NCBI RefSeq assembly: GCF_036370855.1
Contig: NC_088113.1
Location: 19,054,501-19,118,500, forward strand
Reading direction: 5' to 3'
DNA: 64,000 bases
Origin: Dromaius novaehollandiae
Taxonomy: Eukaryota; Chordata; Aves; Casuariiformes; Dromaiidae
Below, piece by piece: positions 1-12,800 of this stretch. Below the pieces are notes generated by a model. The model had not been told where the DNA came from. It did not search any database and worked only from the letters and a program-made list of their open reading frames with translations. Position 1 is the first letter of the stretch; each line of letters begins with the position of its first letter. A program made the position numbers and the translations under genes.

Positions 1-3000
1 TCTCCCTCTCAACTGCTTTTTAGACCTGAGGAATCTCTCCTTCCACTCTAAATCTTCAGCTGACACTTTTTTTTTTTTTTTGAATATTCTATGTTTTTCT
101 CATAGTCAGCAATGCAAAAGAATACAGACTATTCTAAAATAGGTAGTATTCTTCCTTATAAAATTTGAAACACAGATCCTGGAGCCCTTCCAGAAAGAAA
201 CTGTAAATGTAATTGCCAGTGAGGGGGAGGGAAGGTCAACATCTCCTGTTAATGAGTCAAACAGTAGCTAATCTTCCCTTACTCACAGAGAAAGATGATT
301 TTTAAGAAGAGGAACTAAGACTTCTGTCAAACCTTAATTAAAGTTCCAAAATTGAACAAACATATTTTGCAGAGTCAGCTAAATTGCACTGACATTTTAG
401 TAATTTTTCCAAACATAAGATTATTTCTCAGCTCAGTCAGAAAACTAAGTAAGGAACTCCTTGCTAAAGATATAAGCATAATACCCTGATATATTAGAGT
501 CATTTTTATTGCTCATTTTTCAGTGACAGCCTTCCACAAAACCCAGAAGCCAGACTAATTCAATATCCTTATTTTCCATTTAAAGAATGACTCCATAAAA
601 TGCCAAGACTTATACACACACCACAGAAACTACTGAGATTTAAACAGCCTAAATCTAATGTTATCCATTTTTGATTCAAGAGACACATCATCTCTACCAC
701 TTCTCTTACTGCCTTTATGTGCAAGCTCCATCATTAACAAGAGGTACACAAGCCACCTTTCTGTAAGATGATGATTCTCTAAAATGTATTAAATTTTCTA
801 AGTCTCCCAAGCTAAGAGAGTCAATATTCAACGTATTAAAACATCCTTTCTCTGAGAGACTTTGAGACTGGTATCAATGTGTTTTATCTTGAAGCGTTAA
901 TATAAGAAAAACAAAAATAAATGCTGGTAGAAGGTAGGAGCTGTAAATAGTTCTTAGGTAGCACTTATTACCTTTACATATTCTACAGATTTAGTTTAAG
1001 ATCAAAAAGAATAAGCCTAGACAAGGCAGGTGTTTTGTCCTAAAATATTTCTAAGCGATTCTACACAATTCCTTAGACTGTTACCTTCTGTACACACAGC
1101 TTGTAAAGTTTCCACAAGGGTTTTAACAGGATTAGAGGAAAGTTTCAGCAGACATCCCCACAAAATATTCAATCTATTTTGACTGGCTTTATGCCACAGA
1201 GCGTAAGAGAAGCCCTAATGAAAGTCCTTCACCGCAACAGTGGTATGTTTATTTCGACAAACTTCTTCTTGACCTTTCTGCACCTCTTCTCTACCTTTTT
1301 TAAACCAATCTTTGTGTTAATTAGGAAGGGAATCCTTTCTCTCGAATACGCTCTCACTTACAAAAAAATCTTTTGGTTCTGGATGACAGTACATCTGGGA
1401 TACCTTCCTTCCTTCAAGTATATCGTATGCGTATACAGTACCTCATTCAGTTTCCTCTGCGTTCAAAAACACTTTTAGTGTGCTTAATAACAATCATCTA
1501 TCACACTTCGAATCTGATCTGCACTAATTATTACTACTTGAACACTAGACTTTTTTGCCAAGGAAAAAACAGGTGCCCTTAATTAGGTACAGTTTTCCAT
1601 ACAAAGATAGGAGACAAATTACATTTGATTATTTAATATGCTTAATACTTATTTTAAAGACTAATTTGTATTTTTAAAAGATGAATTTTAATACAGTATC
1701 ATCACCCTATGTTTGATCTTTGATGTCCAAGGTATTGGTTGTGTCAGCAAGATTTTTAATTTCCTTAAGTATTTTTAAAAAATTCAGTTGGTTTCAAGCT
1801 TTTTTTTAACATCAGCTATATCTTACAGTAACTTTAAAGGGCATATATCTGACTGAATAAGTAGATAATAAGGCTTTGTTCAGAGATATGGTTGTCTTTA
1901 TTGTAGAATCTCAGAGAATCCTAATTAATGCTACTGTCACTTCCCACTGAAAAATATAAGACAACCTACACAATTGTTTCTTATAGCATGCCAATTTCTT
2001 GTGGCATGCCCATTTCTTTTTGCATTTATAGCTCAGCTAACGGAGCTATGCTTTCATGTATCATCACTTTATTAGAAAACGAAAATTAAGTTATGGAATT
2101 CTATAAATCATAGTAACTTTGTACATTTAATCCTAATAATTGGGCTTATTGACAGCTAACAAACATATTACTTAGAATTAAAGTATAACAGATGGTTCTA
2201 CTTTTCATCTATATCAAGTAGAATGTTAAGTGTACTCTACATTAGAAAACATATCTTGGTTTTAAATAATTAAAAATTACATACAAATATAAGGAAGTGG
2301 GATGACAAAAAATCACAGAGAAAACAAGGAGAGATACACCAAGAATATACACAGTCTTCTCTCAAAACTCATTTTGCATAAAGGGAATTTCACTTTATTT
2401 TATCTTAAACTTCCTGCATTTGCACTTGCCACAGTATAGTAATTCCAGAGAACAGGACACATTTCCCAGGAAATCACATTAACTTTGCACAATTTGGGAG
2501 AATGTGACTAGGCCACACAGAACGACGAAGACCTCTGAGCTCAGTTCAGGAACTAGAGCCCTCAAAGCACAAATCTCAGAACACAGTTCATGTTATCATC
2601 TATGCACTTGCCCTGACTTCCACGTTGGTGTCTGTAGGCTGCTTCTAGGACTGAGATGAGCTCAGGTATCTCTATACTGCGCTAGAATCTGCGGCCTCCT
2701 GTAAGCTGCTATGATCCAAATCAAATCTGTAACACAGTTCCATCTATCTTGCTTCCCTAACACAGCGTTTAATACAACTGGAGAATAACTGACACATGGT
2801 ACATGAATTGATAGTGTTCACTTTTGTGTTCACATTCAAGATTCCATCACAATTTCCACAAATGAAACAATATATCACATTACATACTATTTTATTTGTG
2901 TGTAGAACAACATTCTTTTGCAAACAAGCTCAGTGATGTCACCAGTATTAACAGTGGCATCTATCAGCTTCAGATTGCTGAATTGTAATTGTCCCGTTTA

Positions 3001-3782
3001 AAACATACTCCTTAGCCTTTTTGCCAAGAAATAATAATGTGCCTCTCCTAGGTCTTTCTCTCTCACACTGTATTTTATATTTGTGAAAGAAAACTTTTTT
3101 TTAGTCTCCAGTTCCTAGACATTTTATTCATTTAAAGATTTTAAAAATACTTGAATTAGAAGATAATTTTTATTATCATGATAATTAAGTCATGGATGTT
3201 TAGTGATGTACATTATAATGAACTAGATCATATTCAGAGCTCACATTTCAGTGCCTTACTCTTAAAAAACACCACATTTTTAATTCTTAAGATATTTCAG
3301 AGAACACAAAAGAAGAGCAATGTTTGCTAAAGTGTAATAAGCGAGTGGAATCACTCTAATCTTTTCTAGAAAGCACTGAAAACAAATTTCAACTACAGTA
3401 ATTTTCAGGCTTATTTTAAAGACAAATCAGGACACCCGTCAAAAACAGAACCTCCAGACTCTCATATGTAACTCATCTATCAAAGAACTGCAAGATCAAG
3501 TAGTCTGTCACAGTCCAACTGTATCGATAATCTGCAATTTGAGAAGCAATCAGTAGACAGCAGTTGGAGCATTAACTTCATTTTCACATGTGGCCATCTG
3601 GATACCCATAGTAATATTAGCTTCATGAGCACAAATGCTAGTTGTAGTACTAAGTAACACAATGCACTAGTCATTTCTTTTTCCATTTCTATTTAAGGAA
3701 TTTGCTCCCTCAACACAATTCTACAAATTGGTTGCCAATATAGCATGCCTAAGAAACAAAAATAAGTTACAAATACACTAAC
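1..3782 (-). other. YTHDF1 intron 3 (partial), no gene seen
   Basis: AT-rich DNA between exon 3 and the off-window large exon. I see scattered A/T runs and a 14-bp AT-rich palindrome centred at 3178/3179. Short open frames on either strand, such as 1179-1478, show no recognisable family. No RNA gene was recognised. Confidence 0.8.
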
Positions 3783-3862
3783 CTGATTTGACTGCCCAGA
3801 AAGGTAAGGTTCAAAATCGTTGTCGTGAACTGTATCCTTCTGGTGTAATGAACCATTTTGTA
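3783..3862 (-). CDS. YTHDF1: YTHDF1 coding exon 3 (80 nt)
   Basis: Encodes VQNG to SNQ (27 residues including the split first codon). The acceptor TTTCTTCCAG and donor GTTAGTG are good matches. It leaves in phase 0, so the next exon, outside the window to the left, should begin on a whole codon. Confidence 0.94.
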
Positions 3863-5892
3863 CTGGAAGAAAAGAGTTGCAACAAATTACAACACTGCTT
3901 AGTAGCATTTCAGTAAACAGTTCCACCCTAATGTTATTTTATGAAGAGGCATATGCTTCTTCGTGGCACAAAGAAACTTCAAAAACAAAAGGATCACGCT
4001 TGTCCCCAAGTAATTTCTTTGCATTATTGCTCACAAAATTACATCTGAATAAGTTTAAACCCCTAAACTTAAAAAGTTGAGTTTTTCTACAGATGAGTGG
4101 ATCAACATGTCATGCGAACTACTTCTGAACCAAAAAATAATAATCCTTGACAAGAATTTGGTGAAAAATATTGAGAAACCACACCTAAGGTCCTAGTCCA
4201 TCATTAGAAATCTCAGAAACTAATTAACTCCCTGCATGTATTATTTACTGCTTGTTTAAGTTAAGTTGGCTAAAATAAGAAAATCAAATGAGGTTGTATT
4301 TAATTATAAAAAATGACTGCTGCATTTCTTGATATCGTGAAAATACTTTCAAGCAAAATTTAAGTCTCACCTTTCTCATGGAGGTATCCAAGAGATTGAA
4401 ATATTTGCCTTAATCAAAGGCCTACATAAGCATAAATTAATGTGAAAAGCATTCAAAACCCATTGCTGAAAGATATTACACAAAAGCAAAATTATTAGGT
4501 CAGTTCAAACAATTTCCACTGTTTGTTTTAAATTAAAAAAAATATATGAGATCATACAGACTATGTGGTGGGAAAATAAAGCAACTGTTTCATAGAATAG
4601 CTAAATTAAAAATAAGGCTACATGAAATAAGATGTTTAACAACAAGTTTGGAAATTTATGAGAACATTTTGAGAAAGTTTGCCAGTGAGAACACCATGTA
4701 GAAGAGTATTGATAAACATGGGATATAGAGTCAAGCTTTTGAGACTCCAGACAATTGGATTTTAAATGCTTTCTACTTTACCTTAACTGGCCTATATGAA
4801 AGGCAAGATTTAGTTAGTTTCTAAGCCTCAGCAGTTACACACCTATTAGCAATCACAACAATAAGAGTATTTACTTAAAATACTTGCTATTTAATTTTAA
4901 TTTCAGATTAAGTACAGGAATTGCCATAGTCTTACCTCATCAGAAGTAGGTTAACTATTGTTATTTAAAGTTACTTAAGTGAAGTTTGTAAACTTATGTA
5001 TTATGACAACTAGCATATATATATGTCAACAGCAGTAACAAAATTGTATTTATATAGCAAGAAAACAATGTGCAAAAGTATGTGAAAATATATCTTGAGT
5101 AGGAGGTTTCTGTTATGTTGAAAACTGCTTTAAGGAAATTAGAGCATTATTATAAGCATGCTTAGTGCTAACACACCGTCCTTCCCACTGTAAACTCGGT
5201 AACAATAAGTAGGATGCAAACAAGCTCCTACGAGTAACAGCTCATGTTATTTTTGAAACTAAGCACAACTTCTTCCTTTGTTCCAAATGTTACCCATGGG
5301 GACTAACAGCAACACCTATCTGTTCACAAACAGTTACCTGTGTGATTGATCTGTTATAGCAACAATTTAAATGGTAAGATCTCAGCATGTTCCTTACCTT
5401 TATTATCCTGCCCTTTCGGTCTCTGGGAAGCCACAGCATATGATGGAGTAAGAGGAAAAATGGGGGGGAAGGGGGGAGAAAAGAGAGGGAAACAAAAAAG
5501 TTAATTTTGGAAAAATGCTCGTACTGTCATTGCCAAACACACAGCCCATGGGGAGGAAAACAGTCTCTTCAGAAATGGCGAATAACGAGTCGGGGTTTGT
5601 CTAACCCGGGGGCAAGGAGTTCATTTCAGGTATCACTCAGCGCCGGCCTTCCTTGGAAATGGCCACTGCCCTGGAAAGGCGGTGGGAACGCGCTGTGCTG
5701 CGGGGTTGGCTAGCAGAAAGACGAAGCCCCAGAGGAGCCGGGAGGCAGCGGCAGAGCCTCCCTCGGGAGCGGGGCAGGCCCCGGGCTGCGGCAGGACCCC
5801 CACGCCGGGCCGGGGGGGGGGGGGGGGGGGAGGAGGCAGGCCCCGCGCCCAGCTCCCCCGCTTACCTGAGGGTCAACGCTTGTGGCAGACAT
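3783..5892 (-). CDS. YTHDF1: YTHDF1, YTH-domain m6A reader, 5' part (coding exons 1-3)
   Basis: YTHDF1 is a cytoplasmic reader that binds N6-methyladenosine in mRNA through a C-terminal YTH domain and affects translation and decay of its targets. The window holds only the N-terminal 44 residues, joined from 5866-5892, 5398-5422 and 3783-3862, with phases that match at both junctions. The peptide starts MSATSVDPQ, continues RPKGQDNK and then [16 protein letters not shown], and ends SGQSNQ. The MSATSVD start and the DTVHDND stretch fit YTHDF1 better than YTHDF2 (MSASSLLEQ start) from my memory of the family. The ATG lies at the edge of a CpG island, as expected. The low-complexity region and YTH domain are encoded by the next exon, beyond the left edge. 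Synteny with BIRC7 and NKAIN4 supports the paralogue call. Confidence 0.95.
3863..5397 (-). other. YTHDF1 intron 2, no gene seen
   Basis: AT-rich intron with no supported coding sequence or recognisable repeat. Confidence 0.8.
5398..5422 (-). CDS. YTHDF1: YTHDF1 coding exon 2 (25 nt)
   Basis: A very short exon encoding RPKGQDNK plus one base. It is flanked by CCCAG on the acceptor side and GTAAGG on the donor side. Entry phase is 0 and exit phase is 1, which matches exons 1 and 3. The residues match the YTHDF family N-terminus. Confidence 0.92.
5423..5865 (-). other. YTHDF1 intron 1, purine- and G-rich
   Basis: The exon 2 side contains a purine-rich run (about 5455-5495). The exon 1 side contains a 19-base G homopolymer on the plus strand (5812-5830), read as C19 in the YTHDF1 pre-mRNA about 35 nt after the exon 1 donor. 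The right half already belongs to the CpG island. Confidence 0.8.
5866..5892 (-). CDS. YTHDF1: YTHDF1 coding exon 1 (MSATSVDPQ)
   Basis: Nine codons from the ATG (5890-5892) to CAG, followed by a GTAAGC donor. The 5' UTR continues upstream (higher coordinates) into the CpG island. The transcription start is not determinable by eye. Confidence 0.93.
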
Positions 5893-6256
5893 AATTCATG
5901 TACAGGGCCGCCGTGGTTCAGCAGAGAGGGCCCGGGCAAAGGCAGGGCCGCCCGGCGGGGCGCGGCGCAGGGGCGGCGGCGCCTCTCCCCTCAGGCGGCG
6001 GCCGGGGAGGCGACGGCGCCGGGGCCGCGGGGAGGGAAGGGGGCCGCTGGGGCGCGCGCACCGCCGCTCAGCGTCTCCTCGGGGGGGCGCGGAAGGCCGG
6101 TGCCGCGCCTCGCCTCGCCCTGCCGGCCCCGTCTCCTCACATGCCCCCGGCCCGCGCCGCGCCGCGCCGCCCGGGCCTGCTGCCGCCGCCGTCGGGCCGC
6201 AGCGAGCGCCGGAGCCGGAGCCTCCACCTCCAATGGCGGCGGGCGCCGGGCTGCGG

Positions 6257-6264
6257 TGACGTCA
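6257..6264. promoter_or_regulatory. CRE palindrome TGACGTCA
   Basis: Perfect 8-bp CREB/ATF consensus in the CpG island, about 365 bp upstream of the YTHDF1 ATG. The site is exact. Function is inferred from context. Confidence 0.6.
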
Positions 6265-6467
6265 GCGCCGAGCGCGCGCGCGGCACGCCGGGAAAGCGCG
6301 GCGAGGCGCAGGCGGGGGGAGGGGCGCGCGGGCGGGGCGGCACCTGTCGCGCAGGCGCAGCAGGGCCGAAGGGGCGGCGGGCGCCGCCATTACCGTTTCC
6401 CGCTTCCCTTCTCCCGGTGTGCGCCGGGCGGCGCGCGGGCTCTGTAGCCCCGGCCCGAGGGAGGCTG

Positions 6468-6495
6468 CCCTCCCCTCCCCTCCCCTCCCCTTCCC
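6468..6495 (-). promoter_or_regulatory. G-quadruplex-forming C/G tract
   Basis: The plus strand reads as repeated CCCCT units, so the minus strand has at least four runs of four G separated by single A bases. This meets the usual G4 pattern with one-base loops and is also a MAZ/Sp1-type element. It lies upstream of YTHDF1 on the strand of that gene. Confidence 0.55.
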
Positions 6496-6880
6496 CGCAC
6501 GCCGGGACGCGGCAGCGCCGCCCCAGCCCTCACAGCCTCCGCAGTCGCCTCCGAGTCGGGCGGTTCGGCGCGCTCGGGGACGAGCGAAGCGGCGCGGCAG
6601 CTCCTGGCCTCCCCCGGGCCGCCGCGCCGCGCTCCTGGCCCGCCCGCGTTTGGCCGCTGAGGAAATGGCGGCGGCAGGCCCGCGCGCGAGGAGAAGGCGC
6701 CGTCGCGGCCGCCCAGGCGCGGGGGCGAAGGGAGCCGCCGGCAGTGCCCGCCCGCCGCAGCCGCTCTCCCGCCGCGGCCGCTCTGCCCCTGGCTTTCTGT
6801 CAGGTTAACTCGTTCCGTTGTCCTTCCCGCTGCGCGGGGTGAGGCTGTGGCCCCCTTAGCAGAGCTTAGGTTGATTTCAG

Positions 6881-9800
6881 CGGGGCCAAGAATTAAAACG
6901 GTGGTTTTCGGGGAGGCTTGTGATCCCCCGCCGAGGGGAGGGGGGGAAGTGAAGCCTTAATATGCGCACAGAGCTGTGTTCAGTGCTGGTTTATGCCAAA
7001 GTTGCGTATAAGTAGTTGAATAGAAGTAGGTTTTAGGGAGACTTTGGCATTTCCTTAATGGGAAATTGGATTTAATGAAAGCAATGCCCTTTTCATTTCT
7101 AGCATTTGAATTCCAGTTGTTTCTCTGCTTCTTCCTGCACATTTTTTTTTCCAAATGGATGGGATCTCTAATGACCAGAATTGTTGCTAGTTCTTGTTAG
7201 TTTTTTTGGTGGTGCTTAATGTCCCTGGGTCAAGGGACAGTTTATAGACACTGCACAGAAGAAAAAGACAGCCCTTGCCCTTCCCAAGGCCTTGTAGTTT
7301 CTTAGATTACTGGTTATAACATGGAAAAATGTATGATAATCTGTTTCATATCTGTTTCAGTTCTGATGACTAAACCATAATGTTCATGGTGAAACAGGAA
7401 TCAGCACTGTGCTGCTGTCTTGTTATTTATATTGTAGTAGTACTCAGAGGCCTCACTGTCCTACTGTCCTTGTAAATAGAGCAAATGGTAGTTCACTTGG
7501 TGCCCAAATAGAGTGTGGTGGACTGGGAGCCTCTTAGGCCAGAAAAAATAAAACATCATCTCTCTTCTGAACAACAATAGTACTAGAAGATAATCAGCAG
7601 CTATTGGAGATTTGTAGAATATGATTTTCTCTGTCCAGTGTCTTTGGGAACCAGTGTGGTAACAGGATTTATAACAAAGAATTATCAGTGATTAATAATA
7701 TGTTACTGAAATTATCTTTTACCATGTAACAGAGGGGTCTGATGTCTGTTTAGGAAATGGAAGTAATTGACGATAAATTGGCCAGAAACCTCGTATTTTT
7801 TTTCTTGAAGGTATCAAAATACCTGCAGAGATTTAGTTTGGTCAGTCTCTTTTTCCTTTGAACATGCCTCTTGTTTGCAGTTTTCTTGACATAAACAGGC
7901 ACCATATGGTTACCACATGTGAACGGTATAAGAACGTACAGGAGAAAATATGAATCTAAATCTGGCTGTCAACATGCGTGTAATACGTGTAATTGCTTGA
8001 GGTAACAACATATATGATACCTAGTAATGAGTTTTAGTTTAGATCACTATTTGATGAAAACAAATAATTTCCATTGTGTTCCATATTTCTCCAAACAAAA
8101 GTCTGAGTGGAGGTTGGGCATATCCAGGTTATGCCTCAGTTCTGGTACAGTCAGGATTCCCCTCCTGTGGTGTTTCTCATGCTAAGCAACAGAATACCTA
8201 CTGTGAAATGGAGCTATTCTCTTGTCACTTGGGTTATGTCTAAAGTAGGCCTAGGACCAACTTGTGTGATGTTGGAATTTAGTCTCATTACTGTCTTACA
8301 CAGGTACCTAGAATTCTGACCAAATTAGTTAAGACTCTGACGTATCAGATGGTGGTTCCAGAGGTTATAAAGTCCTGCTTGTAACATTTCTATGTTGAAT
8401 TTTTTGGAGTAAGAGTAGAAAATTCTAGCCTGCATGAAAGATATCAAACAATGCAATCAACCTTTCTTTAGTTAAAGTTAGAAACAGTCTTCCCTGTCTT
8501 CAGAAGGTCAAGAATTGTTGAGGTTTGCATTTGTTATTTTGATAAAATACCTCGATCTATAGAAACAGATTGGGCCACTTCCCTGAAATGAATTCCCTTT
8601 GTCCTTTTTCTGATCAGTCACCATGAGGTAAGGAAGAAAGATTATTGCATTAATGCCCAGCACCTGGAGGTATTTTAAGTGCTTGGGTTGCAAGTAATAA
8701 GTGGCTTGTTGCATCTTAATTTTGTTTGCCATATAGTATAGCTATGGGCAAAGTTAGTAGGTCTGTGCTCTTGAGAGTCCCTGGATGAGATGGAGAGGCT
8801 ATCCTGAAGAGCAGAGCCTCAGAAAGAAATGTGAGGAGAAAGCAAGCAGCATGAGATGAGAATGGACCATCTGTGTGAAAGAAAGAAAGGCTTGTCCTGG
8901 GTGCTTGGGTGGTGGGCATGGTTTTGAAGTCCATGTGATCGTGTATGTTCACTAGTCTTGATATAGAAACTATGTGACTGTGAATCATCCTCGCCATGAC
9001 TGTGGTGTAGGCAGAATGTTAGAACCGTATTTTCTTCAGGATCCTGTGTTATAGGGGATTATAGCTACTAGACTATATGTATTATTTTAGGCTCAAAGAT
9101 AGAGCTTATTAAGGTGTGTACACACCGCACCCCCCCACACACCCCTAATGTCCCTAACTCCATATTTGTGGGAATATTTTTTTCTTTTGCATCAGGAAAA
9201 TGTGAGTTATTGCTTCTTCCTGGTAACTTTAAGAGGAATCTTGCCCATCCATTAAGAAATACACAATCTTTTAGAAACTAAACGAATAAGAAAAGAAGTC
9301 TGTATTAAACCATATAGATGTAAACGATATTCAGAATGATATCAACTAAACAGAATCATTTTACCTCAACCCAGCCTACTCTTGGAGAGTAACATTATAA
9401 CGTACAGCATAACAGATTTTTGTTTGGTTTTGGCTGTGTTGAGCGAAATATGGTCCTATGTTCTCCTAGTGTAACAAAAAGTAAGGCTAACTTTTTCCTC
9501 CTTGGTTAATGCTCTGAAATCTCAGAAGAGCTAATGTGTGAATTACAAAAGATCATTTTTGTTACTTAGATATTACAGGGATTTGCTGCAGCCCTTTTTG
9601 CAGCAAAAATTTGGGAGTTTGCTTTCAAGCAGGGGGTTAAACATTACCATGCTGGAATCTTCTCTGTTCCTCTTATGGAATGTAACTGAAGCATAGCTCC
9701 CGCTTTAATTTCCATCATTTTAGGGTGAAAAATAAAGGCAGACACACACAAAAATAGTATATTTTCTTCTTTTCTGTTTTCATGTCACTGGCCCGCTGTT

Positions 9801-12800
9801 CTGTGAAAATATGAGAAGGGAAATCTTATCCAAAGTGTGGCCAGTGAATAGATACCATCACCATCACAGACTCGCTGTTATTTACACGGCAACTTCATTG
9901 TAAAGCTGTAGCAAGAAGCTCAGCAGAGCAAGGGCTGACCTCACAGCTCTCCCAAGTGTTCCTCTTGATCTTCACTGGCAACTCTTTGTTGCTGTTATCA
10001 TTTAGTTTCCATTAAATTGTAAGGATGATCTGGTTTTGCTCACTTCCTAAAATTGGGTCACCCATTTTTCACTTCAGAATTCTGCAGCATCCTTCAGACT
10101 GATCTGTCATCTTCCTCATTTGTCATTCTTGCTATCAATTATTGGTAGAGAGACAAAATCAACCTATTTGAGTGAATTTATGTGAGGGAAAACAGATGAT
10201 TGCTAGTGTAAATAGCTCAAGAATATACCTTTTTGCCTGTCATCCCAATAATATTCAGGCAGCTAGGCACATCTCTGTGCAGTATAAACATGTTCCAAGC
10301 TATGGCAGAATTTAATTGGAAAATTAGATGTTCCATGTTCCTTGACGGCTGATTTTCCACCAATTAAAAAATGGGATGAGCTCCATTAGATTCATAACAA
10401 TGCCTGACAAATCCTTCTTTAAAGGTAATTAATGGCTGAATGGTGGAACATACATTAGTCACAAGCTGATAGCAGTATTTTCTGAAGAGCTTCATTATGT
10501 TTTTTTTCCTGAACAATCTGGAGTAGCAATGCCACGCAGTTTAGGTGAGGCTTCACCATCTTTCGCTCCCTGTACCTCCTGCTGGGCTTTGAGTTGGTAG
10601 AGGGAATGCAGCGCAACTGCGAGACGCTTCCCCGTTGGAATCGGAGGGCAACAGGAAAGGTTGAAGGGGTGAGAGGGAGAGGCAGGCGCAAAGAAGGCAA
10701 AGCATGACTGATCTTTGAGAAAGTCAGCCAGATCCTGCTCAGAAAGGGAGGAAGAAAGGCAGTATCTTTCATACTTCAGTGCTAGCTGTGGGAATTGTTC
10801 TTAGCTCTTTGCTTCTCTCCTTAAACTGTAAATCATATCCCTAGTCTCCTTTTATGACCATGGAAGCTTCTACAACTCAAGCACTTTACTGCTGTTCAGC
10901 AGAGTGATAATTCATTAAATTTGGGGCAGTATTGAAATTCTTCAGGGATTTTTTTAAGCGTTCAAAATTTGGGGGGGAACAAAAATAAAGTAAATAATGG
11001 GTTGGGTTAGTTTCTGTGCTTTTTTTTTCCTTCTGTTTTTCCCCCCTAATGTTTGTATTCACTGGCAAAAAGGAGAAAGGGTAGAAAAAGAAATAAAGAG
11101 AAAATATCTTTGAAAGTGAACTCCTGAATTTTTCAGCTTCAGAAGCCATGTAGAAAAGTAAAACACTTTCCACAAAAATTCTATTTTTTACCTTTTGAAA
11201 AAGTACTAAACACAGTTTTTAAATCCACTGTACCTTACAAAGCGGACTTTTTTTAAAAAAAATAACAAGCTGGACGCTGAACTCTTGATGTTGTGAAACT
11301 GAGAATAAAACAGAGTAGTGACTTATGGCAGAAACACTTTGGTTTTCTTTATTCCAAGGAACCTAGCATGTTTTCTTTTCTTTCAAATCACAGCAGGATT
11401 TTAAGGCCAATTCCTCTACTGGTTGTTTGAATATCTGCTGTACTTTGCAGATTTTTTTTTTTTTTTTTGGTATGTACTGTGCTCTGTTCCTGTGAGCTGG
11501 TATATTAATAGTATTTGATTCTCAGCACTCTTATGAATAGTATTGCAAGCTACATTTTTAGCTATTTGCAACTGTTACAATACATAATGCTTTGAGGCAA
11601 TGGGGTGCTATGGTAGTGGAGACCATAAGAGTTAGAGGATGAGGCTGGAAGGGTGGAATCCTTAGGAAATCACTTAATAAAACATATGTTTGTTTACTCA
11701 CCTGTGTATTAGTTCTGGTAGTATATATTCATTGTATGTGTATTTACTTTATAGCTATGTTTTTCAGGCTTCCTGAATTAGCAGTGAATTTCAGGCTTCC
11801 AAGCATCTTTGAAGGGACAAATCTTTTATTATGTTATTAATGTGTTAGATTTGGTTTGTTGTAAATGTGTCAATTTTTTTCATTATTATTGAAAAATTCA
11901 GTGAGGAATTAAAAGAACCATCAGGTGGAAAGTGCAGTGAGGGAAACGTTGATAAGCAAGCAGAGAAGAGAGCACTTTCAATGTATAGTAGTACTTGTTA
12001 TGGTTAAAAAAAAGAAGCACCTTGAGCTGAATGAAGAAGCCAAGTGAGACTTTTAAGCTTTGCCCTAGGGGAATGGCTCTGTGTTTCTCTCTGGTGTGAC
12101 CAGTCACTTTTTGATGTGCCTTGTCATTATTCACTGGGTTACATCATGCTGCCTCTCCGCAGTGGAGTTGTTTTATGAATGCCTTGGAGTTTCATGTCAA
12201 CAGAGAGCAATATTCTTCGGTCCCTCGGTGCTGCATTGGAAGGCTCGAATTGGGGCTGAACAGACAGGCACCACCGAAGATTTTACCGATGCGGGAAATA
12301 GAGTGCCAGCAGCTCTTATGGGAGCAGCAGAGCACAAGTGTTTCGCTGCAGGATGATGCCAACCAGCTGGCTGTTCAGTGCGAAGGGAGCTCGGGGACGA
12401 TAGACAAGGAAGAGGCAGCCAGAAGAGGAAAGGCAAGGCCATAAATGGAGTCACAGAAGCAGTTACCTACTTCTGGGGCAACAAATTGAATGACGCTACC
12501 TACTCTGCCTCAGCCTGGCAAGCAGTTATACCACCAAGTCTGAGCCAAATCCTGTTTTCTTCTCAAAAAATAGATCCTTATCTTCTCGGAGAGGTTAAGG
12601 GTGGTTCTGGACAAATGGGAACAGGAATTTTGCTATAAAATTCCTCGATATTGAGCCCACTTACACATCAGTTGCAGTGGCAAGCTATGGCATCTGCATT
12701 CCTATTCCCAGCCTCTAGGCTTCATAGATAATACCAAGTGATGTGATTTATTTTTTTTCTTTTCTATTACAAAAGCCTCTTTCCTCAGGAGTTTTTTATT

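Larger units (their letters stand above)
5650..6880. promoter_or_regulatory. YTHDF1: CpG island promoter of YTHDF1
   Basis: A dense CpG, GC-rich block that stands out sharply from AT-rich flanks and contains the YTHDF1 start codon at its left side. It holds a consensus palindromic CRE (TGACGTCA, 6257-6264), an overlapping CCAAT/ATGGCGGC element (6230-6240), an Sp1-type GC box GGGCGGGGCGG (6330-6340), an NRF1-like CGCGCAGGCGCAG (6348-6360) and further ATGGCGGC cores at 6383-6390 (reverse) and 6665-6672. No TATA box is evident. These are housekeeping-promoter elements, which fits a ubiquitously expressed gene. Several long open frames on both strands here arise from GC bias and are not genes. 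Whether it also drives rightward transcription is unknown. Confidence 0.88.

Noticed and set aside
5653..6842. Several long open frames on both strands (up to 314 codons)
   Set aside because: They overlap each other in all frames in a CpG island, are made of Arg, Ala, Gly and Pro, and match no family. They are a product of GC content.
12081..12454. Overlapping frames on both strands of 85-107 codons
   Set aside because: Equal openness on both strands points to base composition; no recognisable protein.
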